A DNA stretch of 64,000 bases, from NCBI RefSeq assembly GCF_001277345.1, contig NZ_LIUT01000008.1, positions 623,658 to 687,657 on the forward strand, written 5' to 3'. This DNA is from Paenibacillus solani. Its GTDB lineage: Bacteria > Bacillota > Bacilli > Paenibacillales > Paenibacillaceae. The notes below the pieces were generated by a model. That model had not been told where the DNA came from. It did no database searches and saw only the letters and a program-made list of their open reading frames with translations. Numbering within the stretch: the stretch's first letter is position 1; each line of letters starts with the position of its first letter. This document shows, one piece after another, positions 33,416-42,929 of the stretch. The position numbers were made by a program, and so were the translations under genes.

Positions 33416-36400
33416 TTGAGAAACCAATTCCGGGCTATAACAAGCATGCTGCTGGCTGTAGCTATGTTCTTTTCTCTGATCCCGGCCATGCCGGCTTCTG
33501 CTGCAACCGGGGCATCATTTTTCCATTTTTCTAACTTGAGTATGGCTCCCGGCTCACCAACGCCAGAGAACCGAAGCTCCATTGTCGTATCAGGTACCTA
33601 CAGCCAGATTAACCCTAGTACGATCTCTTATGAGATCAAACGTTTTGATGATACAGTCACAGGCGGTACAGGCGTAAAGCCGATTCTTGACGAGGCAACA
33701 AATACGTTCCAATTCTTGAACGTACAGCTGAATCAAGGTGATAATAAAATCATTGTTTCCGGTATCAGCACAACCGGTGAGCGGGTAAGTGCTACAGCTT
33801 ATGTGAAATTCTCGGATGTTCCCGCCGCATATGAAGTAGCCTTGAGCGATGGACGCATACTGGAAGAGAACGCCACGAATCCGGTCATTGTTACCACGCA
33901 AACCATCAGTATCTCTGTTAAAGCAACGAATGGATCCAAGGGTGTTACCGTCAACGGGCAGAGTATGTATGCCGGCGGCGGGGATACTTTCTACTCGGCA
34001 GGCTTACTCCTGCAAGAAGGCGTCAATGAACTGGTCATCGTCGTCAATTCGGAATCGAAGACACAGACCATTACCCGCAAGGTTGTATATCATCCGACGG
34101 GTGGCTTGACTGTCAATGATCTGCAAATCGGCAGCACAAGAATTGATGGACAAGCAGTTGTCACAGGGAGTGTAAACGGGGTTATCTCCGGTTATATTAT
34201 CGTGGATGCTCCACCAGCAGGTGCACCTGTGGTCACCCCTGAATTGGATGTGGAGTTGTACCAAGTCGGAACAGCGGCACCGCTTCTAAGCAACACGACC
34301 AGCGGTCCTAACAGCACGATCACTTTAGGTCAAGCGACCGTGTTGAATAATTCCTATATGTATCATTTTACAACTCAGAGTTCAGCAAACATTACACAAA
34401 GCGGCGAGTATTTTGTCTTTATTAAATCAGGCAGCTTGGATCTGAAGAAAACTTTCCAATATCGCGACAGGAACGCGCCGACGATTGAACAAGTGTATCA
34501 GTTGTATGGCGTCGTAGATGATGCCACGAATAAAACAGTTACGTCAACCTCGGAATCCGTGTTTCCAAGCGGTAACGATACGATTCTGAACGAATTGCCG
34601 GTTTATTTAATGGTGGAACAGAAAAACGCGGGTACGATAACTATCGAGTCCAGCAAAGGCGCAGGCATAGCCGATATCTATACTTATAATAAAACTGGCA
34701 GTCCGTACAATGGCTACACTGTATTCAAGATTACGAATCTGCCTTCAGGACAGCAGAACCTGATCATTAATGCAGGGAATGCTTCCGGAACATCGGATAC
34801 CCGAGTTATACCAGTAACTTTCCTGTCCTCCTCGTATATTGATGTTTATGATTTGTACAACAACCAGCTGTTTAAGAACAGCACCGAATTCAATAAAGTG
34901 ACTGGACGAGTTGTAAACTACACGGGAAATTCGGAGTTCACCATTTCCCTGAACGGAAATACACGTGACCTGACGGTGACAAACGGCCAGTTCGCTTTTA
35001 CAGACACCAGCTTCCTGCAGTTGGTTCCCGGACCGAACACCTTGGTCATCAAGGATAAAGCCGGAAAAATCTCGACTAAACTGACATTGCTGTATTTCAG
35101 TGATACCAAATCCATAATCAAGAATATGGTTCCGTTCCCTGTTGGTTCTGCTACCGATTCCGATCCGGATGGTCTTTTTAGAGAAACGGCCAAGAATGCT
35201 TTTAATACGTATGAGAAGGCTCTTGGACTTCGGTTTGAAGTTGAGAACACTGATGAAATTACAGTAAATCTCAGTTACCCGACTCCAACCATGTATGCTG
35301 TATTTACAAGAAATTTGGGCTCCTGGACTCTGACAGGGGGCTCCCTGAAAACTCAACTGGATGCGATCAACCAGGCGGATCACAAGCTGTACTATAATAT
35401 TACCAATGGTGCCAATTCCAGTTCTGCCCGGGTTGTATTGAAGGAACTTGCTCTTCCTGAAGTTGGATTGCAGGCAGTTACGATCGAATCGCGTTATCAG
35501 GCTGTTACAACTACGGACAGCATTGAAATTACACGTGAGCGTGCGCCATATGAAGTGCTGTCACCGAAACTGCCTAACGAGGGTGTGTTGAAGCAAAACT
35601 TCGTGATGGTAAGCATTAAGGCAGAAGGCGCAGACTCCATTTTGATTGGCAAAGAGCCTATGGTGAAATCGGAGATCAGCGATATTTTTCGTCTTGAGGT
35701 CAAGAATCTGAAGAGCGGAAAGAACACCATCAAGTTTACGATCCAGCAAGGATCGAAGAAGACAAACGGTTCTATTGTAGTAACGTATACAGACGATGCT
35801 ACAGAAGGCTCCCAGTATAAAACGAATATTTCCAAGTCAGGTAAAGTGAAAGTATTCAAGGGCGGCTTGTCCCTGTCCTTGCCAAAAGGAACAGTCCTTC
35901 AGCAGTCAGATTCCAGCCCTAACGCTGAGGTGCCTACGATCAACCTGCTCGGAGAGCATGATATCATGTTCGGAATCGCGAATCCGATTGATGGCCGGAC
36001 CATTAAGGCCTATAATCGAATTGGAGAAATCGAGAACGGTGTGGAGATGGATGGACGCTTGGCTTTGATTCCAGGCAAGAATGAGCTTGCAGCTCGTCTA
36101 TTCCCGAAACCTCATTTCGGATACTCTTCTCCGCTCTACTGGCTGGATGCAGGTTCATTGAATGCTGACACGCTTGAGCCAGTAAATGACTTTCTTGTGA
36201 AGCCGGCAACTCATCCATATGCGCAGGGATCTGACTTTGTACTACAACGTATGATGCCTAAGAATTGGATGGAAACATCGCTGAAGGGTACGATTACGCT
36301 GCAGTATGATTCGGGAATTGTGAACGCAGCTGCCAGCAACCTGGGGATTTGGTGGTACAATCCTTCTCAGGGAGAATGGACGAATATCGGCGGTAAGGTA

Positions 36401-37093
36401 GACGCTAAGAAAAAGACGGTTACGGCTACATTTAAAGGCTTCGGATACTATGTCGTCAAATCACTGCGTTACAGCTACTCCGATGCAATCTCCCACAAAA
36501 CAGCACGGAATGATATTGAACTGATGCTGGCGAGAGGATATATGAAAGCATCCAAAACAGATGCGTTTGGTATCTACGATCCGATGACCCGCGGCGAGTT
36601 TGCTACGATCATCGTGAAATTGCTGGATATTGAGCTGGATTACGATACAGATAAGAGCAAGTTGACCTTTGATGATATTTATCAGGAAAATGTAATCAAC
36701 AGCATGTTATGGGATTACCGTTATATCGAGACTGCGGCCAGAAAAGGGATCATCCGCGGCATCGCGCCTCGAAGCTTCGCTCCGAATATGGAGTTGACAC
36801 GTGAAGAAGCGGCCAGCATCATCGCCCGTGCAATGAACTTGAAAATGGGTGAAGTTGATAAAGATAAAGCTGCGCTTCAGAAGCAATTCGAGGATGTCGG
36901 CAAGATCAAATCGAATTATTCTTACCCAGCCATTCTTGCTGTAACCAAAGCCGGTATCATCACTGGCGTGGCCAATAGCTTAAAAGAAGGCGAGAAAAAA
37001 CCGACATATAACTTCAATCCGGACGCTGTTCTGAATCGTGCGGATATGGCAACAATCGTGAAACGCATGATGAGCAAGCTCAAGTTGCTGTAG
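33416..37093 (+). CDS. Secreted SLH-domain surface protein (C-terminal SLH)
   Basis: This is a large exported protein (1225 aa from TTG 33416). It begins with a signal peptide ending near AMPASAA, continues with many beta-rich Ig-like repeats, and ends with about 200 residues of SLH modules (motifs MTRGEFATIIVKLL, LTREEAASIIARAM, LNRADMATIVKRMM). It should bind the pyruvylated polymer made by CsaB. AAGGAGG (33401-33407) followed by TTG 33416 gives a textbook signal peptide. A GTG at 33356, with its own weak GAGGGG, would add 20 polar residues before it. The same double-start plan is seen at 37994. Function beyond surface attachment is unknown. Confidence 0.88.
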   Translation: MRNQFRAITSMLLAVAMFFSLIPAMPASAATGASFFHFSNLSMAPGSPTPENRSSIVVSGTYSQINPSTISYEIKRFDDTVTGGTGVKPILDEATNTFQFLNVQLNQGDNKIIVSGISTTGERVSATAYVKFSDVPAAYEVALSDGRILEENATNPVIVTTQTISISVKATNGSKGVTVNGQSMYAGGGDTFYSAGLLLQEGVNELVIVVNSESKTQTITRKVVYHPTGGLTVNDLQIGSTRIDGQAVVTGSVNGVISGYIIVDAPPAGAPVVTPELDVELYQVGTAAPLLSNTTSGPNSTITLGQATVLNNSYMYHFTTQSSANITQSGEYFVFIKSGSLDLKKTFQYRDRNAPTIEQVYQLYGVVDDATNKTVTSTSESVFPSGNDTILNELPVYLMVEQKNAGTITIESSKGAGIADIYTYNKTGSPYNGYTVFKITNLPSGQQNLIINAGNASGTSDTRVIPVTFLSSSYIDVYDLYNNQLFKNSTEFNKVTGRVVNYTGNSEFTISLNGNTRDLTVTNGQFAFTDTSFLQLVPGPNTLVIKDKAGKISTKLTLLYFSDTKSIIKNMVPFPVGSATDSDPDGLFRETAKNAFNTYEKALGLRFEVENTDEITVNLSYPTPTMYAVFTRNLGSWTLTGGSLKTQLDAINQADHKLYYNITNGANSSSARVVLKELALPEVGLQAVTIESRYQAVTTTDSIEITRERAPYEVLSPKLPNEGVLKQNFVMVSIKAEGADSILIGKEPMVKSEISDIFRLEVKNLKSGKNTIKFTIQQGSKKTNGSIVVTYTDDATEGSQYKTNISKSGKVKVFKGGLSLSLPKGTVLQQSDSSPNAEVPTINLLGEHDIMFGIANPIDGRTIKAYNRIGEIENGVEMDGRLALIPGKNELAARLFPKPHFGYSSPLYWLDAGSLNADTLEPVNDFLVKPATHPYAQGSDFVLQRMMPKNWMETSLKGTITLQYDSGIVNAAASNLGIWWYNPSQGEWTNIGGKVDAKKKTVTATFKGFGYYVVKSLRYSYSDAISHKTARNDIELMLARGYMKASKTDAFGIYDPMTRGEFATIIVKLLDIELDYDTDKSKLTFDDIYQENVINSMLWDYRYIETAARKGIIRGIAPRSFAPNMELTREEAASIIARAMNLKMGEVDKDKAALQKQFEDVGKIKSNYSYPAILAVTKAGIITGVANSLKEGEKKPTYNFNPDAVLNRADMATIVKRMMSKLKLL

Positions 37094-37125
37094 GTTATAT
37101 TAATAGAAGAAACAGCATGACACAA

Positions 37126-37177
37126 GGTACGAGAGCAGATGCCTGGATTTCTAATGGCGGTGCTCTCGTTCCTTTTT
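37126..37177 (+). terminator. Terminator of the first SLH gene
   Basis: GGTACGAGAGCA (37126-37137) pairs with TGCTCTCGTTCC (37161-37172), then five T. An outer stem ATGACAC/GTGTCAT (37117-37123, 37180-37186) encloses it. Confidence 0.8.
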
Positions 37178-37211
37178 CAGTGTCATAAAAATCTTTCCAT
37201 TATCTATTGTT

Positions 37212-37240
37212 TTGTAATTTCATGTAGAATACGCTACAAT
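37212..37240 (+). promoter_or_regulatory. Sigma-A promoter of the 114-aa gene
   Basis: TTGTAA (37212-37217), a 17-bp spacer and TACAAT (37235-37240) lie about 35 bp before the ribosome binding site, so the small gene can be transcribed on its own. Confidence 0.65.
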
Positions 37241-37281
37241 AGCGGAAGCACATACTATTTTTAGAGGGTGAAGATGAATTT

Positions 37282-37626
37282 ATGAAGCCGATATTATCTA
37301 AAGCGCAGCTCGACTACATGAAGGCGAAGACCAAGTTCGAGGAAAAAGCCAAAGTAATGGAGAAGAAGATTGAGCTGGCTCGTGCCGCTCATAATGAGAT
37401 AACTCAGGAAGTCATGGAGGGACTCGTTGTTGAGACAGGCTTTCATGATTCATTTAACGAAATGACAGCAGCAGAGAATGCGTTGATCCAGTGGTCTCAT
37501 ACAACCATTAAACATGATAAAACATATCGCACAAACAAAGCCGAGATCGATATAATGTACGAAACCCTGCATAGTAACCCGGAGATGCGTGCGCGCATTA
37601 TTCAGCTGGCTATGAAGATTCGCTAA
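37282..37626 (+). CDS. Uncharacterised 114-aa helical protein
   Basis: I do not recognise this protein. It has no signal peptide or membrane segment. It is highly charged, with Lys/Glu-rich heptad-like stretches (residues 5-45) suggesting a coiled coil, then mixed helical sequence ending RARIIQLAMKIR. It has its own promoter and its own GC-rich terminator, and lies between two SLH protein genes. It is therefore an independent, probably cytoplasmic gene; a link to the S-layer is only positional. ATG 37282 follows AGAGGGTG. Confidence 0.75.
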   Translation: MKPILSKAQLDYMKAKTKFEEKAKVMEKKIELARAAHNEITQEVMEGLVVETGFHDSFNEMTAAENALIQWSHTTIKHDKTYRTNKAEIDIMYETLHSNPEMRARIIQLAMKIR

Positions 37627-37637
37627 CATTCTACAGG

Positions 37638-37660
37638 GGCGCCCGACGGGCGTCTTTTTT
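37638..37660 (+). terminator. Terminator of the 114-aa gene
   Basis: GGCGCCC/GGGCGTC (37638-37644, 37648-37654) with a GAC loop is followed by six T. Confidence 0.9.
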
Positions 37661-37993
37661 GTTGTCGCAATATGTAATCAGCTAATTGTTAGATGAAGAA
37701 TGCAGATTTTGAAAAATATTTTTAAAAAAACTTTGCAACAACCGCAACTTTTTGGAAAACCAAACGTTTATAATGTAGAGCCCAACGAGCTAACCAAGAT
37801 TATCCGATACAAGAAACTTGTCTATAAATTAGAAAAATGTTCTTTACGGACTATTGGACTCGTTGTATAATACCTAGGTAGGATTAGGAATTCTATTCTA
37901 GTTTGTAGTGTTCTCTCGTTAACAAGATTCTGTGATACCGTCACAGACATCATTTATGATTTACGCTCAACTCGAGAAAGGAGGTGCACGTAA
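37661..37993 (+). other. Long 5' region of the S-layer gene
   Basis: This 333-bp AT-rich stretch is non-coding. It contains the promoter at 37843-37871, a further TATAAT (37769-37774) with a weak -35, and a leader hairpin CTGTGA/TCACAG (37930-37935, 37941-37946). A leader of about 115 nt before the first start is in keeping with the long stable leaders of S-layer messages. Confidence 0.6.
37843..37871 (+). promoter_or_regulatory. Main sigma-A promoter of the S-layer gene
   Basis: TTTACG (37843-37848), 17 bp, then a perfect TATAAT (37866-37871). The upstream TATAAT at 37769-37774 may give a second transcript, so tandem promoters are possible. Confidence 0.72.
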
Positions 37994-40900
37994 ATGAGTG
38001 ATAAGAGCTACCAAATTAAAGAAAACAATCAAGTGATGATCCAAGGAGGAGAAAAAAAGGTTATGAAGAAAATTTTATCCGTAGCACTGTCTACAGCAAT
38101 GGCATTCTCCATGTTTGCTTCTGTTGCATTCGGTGACGATGCGCTTAACACACAACAGAAATTTGATGTACTGAAAGAGAAAGGTATCTTCACTGGCTAT
38201 CCAGACCAAACAGCTGGCCTTGACAAAGAGATGACTCGCGCTGAGTTCGCTAAAGTCCTGGTAGGCATCATGGGTCTTGAGCCAATCGAAGGCAAAGCTT
38301 CCTTCAAAGACAAAAACTACAAAGCTGGCAAATGGCCTGCTCCATACGTAGAAGCAGTATACTCTGCTGGTCTGATGGAAGGTAAGAACACAACGAAAAT
38401 GATCTTCGACTTCAACGGTAAAATCACCGTTCAAGAAATGGCGAAGGTTCTCGTTACTGCTCAAAAACTTGAAATCCCAACAGAAACAAACAACAACGCT
38501 TCTGACTGGGCTAAAGGATATGTTCAAGCAGCAATCAACGCTGGTCTGGTAGACGCTAAAGCAAACCCTAAAGCGAACGCTTCCCGTTCCCAACTGGTTG
38601 AAGTTGCTTACACTATCTACCTGAGCCAACAAAAACCAAAAGTAGTTTCTTACGAAGTTACTGAGAGCGGTAAAGTTGTAACTTTCAAACTTGCTAACAA
38701 CGAAGAAGTGAAAGTTGAACTGGAAACAGCTCTGAAAGCTAACACAGCTACTGAAGTTAAGTTCAAACACAACAACTACGAGTACACTGAAAGCGTAACT
38801 TGGGTTGTAACTTCCGCTACTAAAGTTGAGTCCGCTAGCTCCACTAACCTGAAAGAGGTTGAAGTTGCATTTGACGGTAAAGTAGACAAAGCTACTGCTA
38901 CTGACAAAAACAACTACACTGTGGATTCCAATTCGAAAAAAATTAAGTCTGTAACTTTGTTGGAAGATGGAAAAACAGTTCGTGTATTGTTGGATTCAAC
39001 TTCATCTGGAATCTTCACTCAAGGTACAACTTACAAAGTTGTTGTGAAGAATGTAAAAGGTGAGAGTGGTTCTGTATTGCCACAAGGTGAAGTTTCCTTC
39101 ACATCTTCTGACAACACTTTGCCTACAGTAACAGAAGTGAAAGCTCTGGGAACTAAAGCTATCAAAGTGACTTTCTCTGAGCCAATCAAAACTCCAACAA
39201 GCAGCAACTTCCAATTGGATGACAAAGGTTATGTTGGTTCTGTAACTCTGGGTGCGAACGAAAGAGAAGTAATCCTTCGTGACTACACAGGAGCTATCTC
39301 TGAAGGTGCTCACAAATTGACTACTTCTTTGGTTGAAGATTACGCTGGTCTGAAATCATTGGGAGCAACTACTGATTTCACGGCGAAAATTGATACTGAA
39401 GGCCCTAAAGTAACTGGAATTACTGCTACTTTGGAAAAAGTAACTGTAACGTTCGATGAAGAAATCGATCCGACTTCTGTAACTAACGACAGCTTCTATT
39501 GGAAGTCTGGGGACAGCAAGAAAACAGGTAAAGCAACTCAAATCGAATCAAACGTGTATGAAGTAGACTTTACTGAAAACCGTCTGCCAGGATACGAAAC
39601 TACATTGTTTGTTGAAGTTAAAGACTATTCCGGTAACGCTAACGCTGTAAAAGAGCACAAAGTTACTGCAACTGTAGACTTGGTTCAACCTAGATTGATC
39701 GATGCATCTTACGGTACAGATGTTGCACACCAATTGACAGTGCGTTTTGATAAAGCAGTTGATGCTGCTGATATCAAATACTTCTCTGTTAAAAAAGGTA
39801 GCGATGTAATTCCTGTTAAGAATGTATATGTAAAACCTGGAACAGATAATAAAGTGTTTAATGTTGAGTTCTACTCCAACTTGTCAGGTACTTATAATTT
39901 GAAAGTGTCTGATGTTAAGGACTTAACGGCTCTGAAAAACACTATGGTAACGTACGATAGTACTTTCTTGGCAAGTGATAGTGCAGCACCGCAATTGGAA
40001 GCATACGGTGTAGATGTGAACAACTCCAATCGTACAGTTGCACTCACTTTCGATAGAGAAATTGATCTCGCTACGTTGAACAACCGTGCTAACTATTACA
40101 TTGGATTCAATAAAAACGGTTCCAGTCAGACGCAAAACATTTCCATTCCAAACGATGTTCAAGTGAACGTGTTAGACAGTGGCAAATCCGTTGTACTGGT
40201 ATTCCCTCAATACATTGAAGGAACATCGGTATCGTTCCCGAGCTCTGTCCAATCTGTTAGCATTGCTGGACTGAAATCCAAAACTGGTCAAGCAACTGGT
40301 TGGATCACTACCGGTATCTTGAATGAAACGGAATTGAAAGCAACTGATGCGATTCAAAAAGATTCCAGAACAATCGAAGTAGTATTCAATAAAGCTATCG
40401 CTAACGCTTATAATAGTGATTTTGCAGTTGCAGGAACAAGAGTTACTTCTGTATCTGTAAGTGGCAATAAAGTTACATTAAAAACTGATTCTGATGTCTC
40501 CACTGGCAGCAGCATCTCTACTGTGAGCAACAATGGTATTCAGACATTCTCTGGACACAAAATCGGTGCGGTAAACATTACTTCTGTAGGTCAAGTTGCA
40601 CCGAAAGTATCGGTTTCAAATGATAAAGAACTCGTACAAACTGATCGTTCTGTAAAACTTCCGTTCACAACAAAGCTTGATGATTCTGCTAGCGTAGCAG
40701 GCTTGGCAGCAAATCTCCATGTTAAACGTGCTGACAAACCTAGCGATAGTGATGCGCTGAGAGCCGATATTGATTACAAAGTTAAGGTTGATGGTAATAA
40801 CTTGGAGATTACTTTCCAAGATAACAACCCTAACAATGTTGCATATCTCATTAATGTTAAAGAGAATGCTACATTTATCCGGAATTTTGCTGAACCTAGT

Positions 40901-41521
40901 AAGTTTGCAGGTAAATCAGATGTGTACAGAACAACTGTGAATACCTTTGAAGAAAATACTGGTGTAATCGCTGTAGAGAGCACTACATTTGTAGCAGATG
41001 AAGGTAAAGAAGGAAAAGCTGCTACAGTAACAGCTGATGGTCTTACATTCACAGCTCTTAACAAAGGTACTGCAGCTAATGGTACTGAAGTAAAATTGGT
41101 TGAGGTAAAAGATGATGCACAAAGTGCTAACGTTGTTGTTAGAAACGGTGTCATCAATATTAAAGCAGCAGCAACAACTCAAGATGTAGTTACAGCTGTT
41201 TACGATGCTAAAGAAGATCTTAAGTTTGTAGCAACATTGGACGGCACTGTTACTACTGCAAAAGCAGGTACTCATGTACTTGCTCGCGGTGAAGTAGCTG
41301 CAGGTAAAGTTAATGTAGTGCTTAAACAAAAAGCTACTAACGTGGCAAACGTTAAAATTAACGGCAAAGAATACAAAGGTACTGATGTTGTTCTTAATAC
41401 CAATGATGGATTGAGCTTTGAGGTTAATGTTGGTTCTGATGAAGTAATTGGTAAAGAACTTACTGCTGATGTGACTAGTGAAGTAGGTCGCGTTAACCCA
41501 ATCAAGGTAACTGTTAAGTAA
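37994..41521 (+). CDS. S-layer protein with N-terminal SLH domains
   Basis: This is probably the main S-layer protein, 1175 aa from ATG 37994. After the signal peptide (MKKILSVALSTAMAFSMFASVAFG, from internal Met24) come three SLH modules at about residues 50-215, the first with the conserved MTRAEFAKVLVGIMGL. The remaining 950 residues are Ig-like repeats with recurring VTFDEEIDPTS, LTFDREIDLAT and VTFSEPIKTPT elements, as in other S-layer proteins. Codon use is very uniform (AAA, GCT, GTT, ACT), as expected for very high expression. Two good start sites exist in frame: AAAGGAGGTG with ATG 37994, and AAGGAGG (38043-38049) with ATG 38063. A terminator follows. Anchoring depends on csaB upstream. 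Confidence 0.93.
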   Translation: MSDKSYQIKENNQVMIQGGEKKVMKKILSVALSTAMAFSMFASVAFGDDALNTQQKFDVLKEKGIFTGYPDQTAGLDKEMTRAEFAKVLVGIMGLEPIEGKASFKDKNYKAGKWPAPYVEAVYSAGLMEGKNTTKMIFDFNGKITVQEMAKVLVTAQKLEIPTETNNNASDWAKGYVQAAINAGLVDAKANPKANASRSQLVEVAYTIYLSQQKPKVVSYEVTESGKVVTFKLANNEEVKVELETALKANTATEVKFKHNNYEYTESVTWVVTSATKVESASSTNLKEVEVAFDGKVDKATATDKNNYTVDSNSKKIKSVTLLEDGKTVRVLLDSTSSGIFTQGTTYKVVVKNVKGESGSVLPQGEVSFTSSDNTLPTVTEVKALGTKAIKVTFSEPIKTPTSSNFQLDDKGYVGSVTLGANEREVILRDYTGAISEGAHKLTTSLVEDYAGLKSLGATTDFTAKIDTEGPKVTGITATLEKVTVTFDEEIDPTSVTNDSFYWKSGDSKKTGKATQIESNVYEVDFTENRLPGYETTLFVEVKDYSGNANAVKEHKVTATVDLVQPRLIDASYGTDVAHQLTVRFDKAVDAADIKYFSVKKGSDVIPVKNVYVKPGTDNKVFNVEFYSNLSGTYNLKVSDVKDLTALKNTMVTYDSTFLASDSAAPQLEAYGVDVNNSNRTVALTFDREIDLATLNNRANYYIGFNKNGSSQTQNISIPNDVQVNVLDSGKSVVLVFPQYIEGTSVSFPSSVQSVSIAGLKSKTGQATGWITTGILNETELKATDAIQKDSRTIEVVFNKAIANAYNSDFAVAGTRVTSVSVSGNKVTLKTDSDVSTGSSISTVSNNGIQTFSGHKIGAVNITSVGQVAPKVSVSNDKELVQTDRSVKLPFTTKLDDSASVAGLAANLHVKRADKPSDSDALRADIDYKVKVDGNNLEITFQDNNPNNVAYLINVKENATFIRNFAEPSKFAGKSDVYRTTVNTFEENTGVIAVESTTFVADEGKEGKAATVTADGLTFTALNKGTAANGTEVKLVEVKDDAQSANVVVRNGVINIKAAATTQDVVTAVYDAKEDLKFVATLDGTVTTAKAGTHVLARGEVAAGKVNVVLKQKATNVANVKINGKEYKGTDVVLNTNDGLSFEVNVGSDEVIGKELTADVTSEVGRVNPIKVTVK

Positions 41522-41553
41522 TTGTCAATCGAATCTAAATATTGACGGTTAGG

Positions 41554-41593
41554 AACACACCAGAGGACTTAATGTTCTCTGGTGTGTTTTTTA
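41554..41593 (+). terminator. Terminator of the S-layer gene
   Basis: AACACACCAGAG (41554-41565) and CTCTGGTGTGTT (41577-41588) form a perfect 12-bp stem, then TTTTT. Confidence 0.93.
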
Positions 41594-41721
41594 TACCTCT
41601 AAAACAATTTCATATTATTTATTGTATTTTTGTATGGAGCAATTTTTTGCTTGTTCCTGCTATTCATTTTCTCTATAGTATTAAGAGTCATGATCTAACC
41701 GTGGAGGAGGAAAGAATACGA

Positions 41722-42285
41722 ATGAAGTCATATTGGAAAGTATCAATAGCAGCACTAGCAGTTGGAGCCGGCATATGGATCGGGGCAGTATACAGCAACA
41801 CCGCCACCGGTGCCGGCACCACCCCAGGCACCACGGACGACCCGGTCGTCACCAAGAGCTACGTAGATCAACAAATTCAGCAGGCACTGAATGGCGGTGG
41901 TGGAGGGTCTACGAACCCAACAAACCCAACAAACCCAACAAACCCAACAAACCCAACAAACCCAACAAACCCAACAAACCCTACAAATCCAACTCAGCCA
42001 TCCCAAAGTGCTGATGAAGTTAAGAACGTTGCGCTGAAACCAGGTAAGATTCTGATTGCCGATGCAGGAACAGAGTTCATTGTGCGTTCAGGTATCGCTG
42101 TGATTTACACAGAAGTCGCTAGCGGCGTTGCAGACCTTACGGACGGTAAAGACCTCTTAAATGGTGAAACGGCGCCTAAGAACCATCTGCTTTCCTTCCC
42201 GCGTGAAGGTCGCGGCATACAGGTGGAAGAAGGGCAGACGAGCAATCTGATTGTCATGGTACGTGGTGGTTACACTATTAAGTAG
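41722..42285 (+). CDS. Uncharacterised exported protein with (Asn-Pro-Thr)9 linker
   Basis: The 187-aa product has an N-terminal signal or membrane anchor (about residues 5-23), a short region with DDPVVTKSYVDQQI, a Gly run, nine NPT tripeptides (about residues 65-91), and a globular domain of about 90 residues. The C-terminal domain (GKILIADAGTEFIVRSG, NHLLSFPREGRGIQV, MVRGGYTIK) recurs in exported Firmicute proteins, but I know no function for it. The plan suggests a membrane-tethered outer domain on a wall-spanning linker. ATG 41722 follows GGAGGAGG (41703-41710). The frame is open from TTG 41542, but that start lies before the S-layer terminator. Confidence 0.75.
   Translation: MKSYWKVSIAALAVGAGIWIGAVYSNTATGAGTTPGTTDDPVVTKSYVDQQIQQALNGGGGGSTNPTNPTNPTNPTNPTNPTNPTNPTNPTQPSQSADEVKNVALKPGKILIADAGTEFIVRSGIAVIYTEVASGVADLTDGKDLLNGETAPKNHLLSFPREGRGIQVEEGQTSNLIVMVRGGYTIK
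41914..41994 (+). repeat. Nine 9-bp tandem repeats coding Asn-Pro-Thr
   Basis: Seven exact AACCCAACA units (41914-41976) are followed by two diverged ones (AACCCTACA, AATCCAACT). Each codes NPT in the same frame. Exact repeats of this kind expand and contract by slippage, changing linker length without breaking the frame. Confidence 0.95.
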
Positions 42286-42466
42286 GAAGCACTAGGATGC
42301 GTTTGGCTCCTGCCATACTTGCTCCATCCTACCGAGAGGCATTAACATCTGTCCTGTATAATCCTCTTATAATTATTGCCAGTAGTGACAACGTTTTATA
42401 CGTGTGAGTGCTTTGAAATCAACAAATAATACATCTTGTAAAAACCAATACAGGAGGTGTATTTTC

Positions 42467-42754
42467 ATGGCACGCAGCAGTCGTAACCGTCAAGTAGTAC
42501 CGGAGAGTCGTGAAATGCTGAAGCAAATGAAATACGAAATTGCAGCAGAGTTTGGATTACCCGTGGGATATGCTAGCGGTTCCAATGGAGCCGATACGGA
42601 ATTTGGCTCTGAGTTAGGAGTCATCGGTGGTGGATCTTCCAGCCGTCGTCCTGGGTGGGGTCATCTAACATCCCGTGAGAATGGATCGGTTGGTGGAGAG
42701 ATCACTAAACGTTTGGTTCGAAACGCTGAACAAAGTCTCTTCGGTAAATTGTAG
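42467..42754 (+). CDS. Alpha/beta-type small acid-soluble spore protein
   Basis: SASPs coat and protect DNA in the dormant spore and are degraded by GPR on germination. The 95-aa product has the first family motif MKYEIAAEFGLPVGYASG, including the GPR cleavage site E-IA, and the second motif GGEITKRLVRNAEQSLF. Between them is a Gly/Ser/Arg-rich loop longer than in B. subtilis SspA-D. ATG 42467 follows AGGAGG (42452-42457). I could not fix a sigma-G promoter with confidence. Confidence 0.9.
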   Translation: MARSSRNRQVVPESREMLKQMKYEIAAEFGLPVGYASGSNGADTEFGSELGVIGGGSSSRRPGWGHLTSRENGSVGGEITKRLVRNAEQSLFGKL

Positions 42755-42844
42755 TTGTTTTTCAGTTAAAAGCGGAACTTATCCTTGACTAACATCCGAT
42801 TGAAAAACCCAAGAAAATCCTTGGAAAGCAGCTTACTTACTGGA

Positions 42845-42873
42845 TTGACACCTAGTAACAAATACGTTAATAT
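42845..42873 (+). promoter_or_regulatory. Strong sigma-A promoter upstream of metK
   Basis: Perfect TTGACA (42845-42850), 17-bp spacer, TAATAT (42868-42873). Transcription would begin near 42880 and meet a hairpin terminator about 18 nt later, before reaching metK. Confidence 0.78.
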
Positions 42874-42897
42874 GCATGTTGAGGATTGTACATTTCA

Positions 42898-42929
42898 AAC
42901 CTTTTCCTATCGGAAAAGGTTCATTTTTT
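42898..42929 (+). terminator. Terminator inside the metK leader
   Basis: AACCTTTTCC (42898-42907) and GGAAAAGGTT (42912-42921) form a perfect 10-bp stem with a TATC loop, followed by CATTTTTTG. It lies between the promoter at 42845 and metK at 42981. It could be an attenuator for metK or the end of a short transcript. Confidence 0.85.

Noticed and set aside
41914..41994. CRISPR or intergenic repeat
   Set aside because: The 9-bp units are in frame and code an NPT linker inside a protein.
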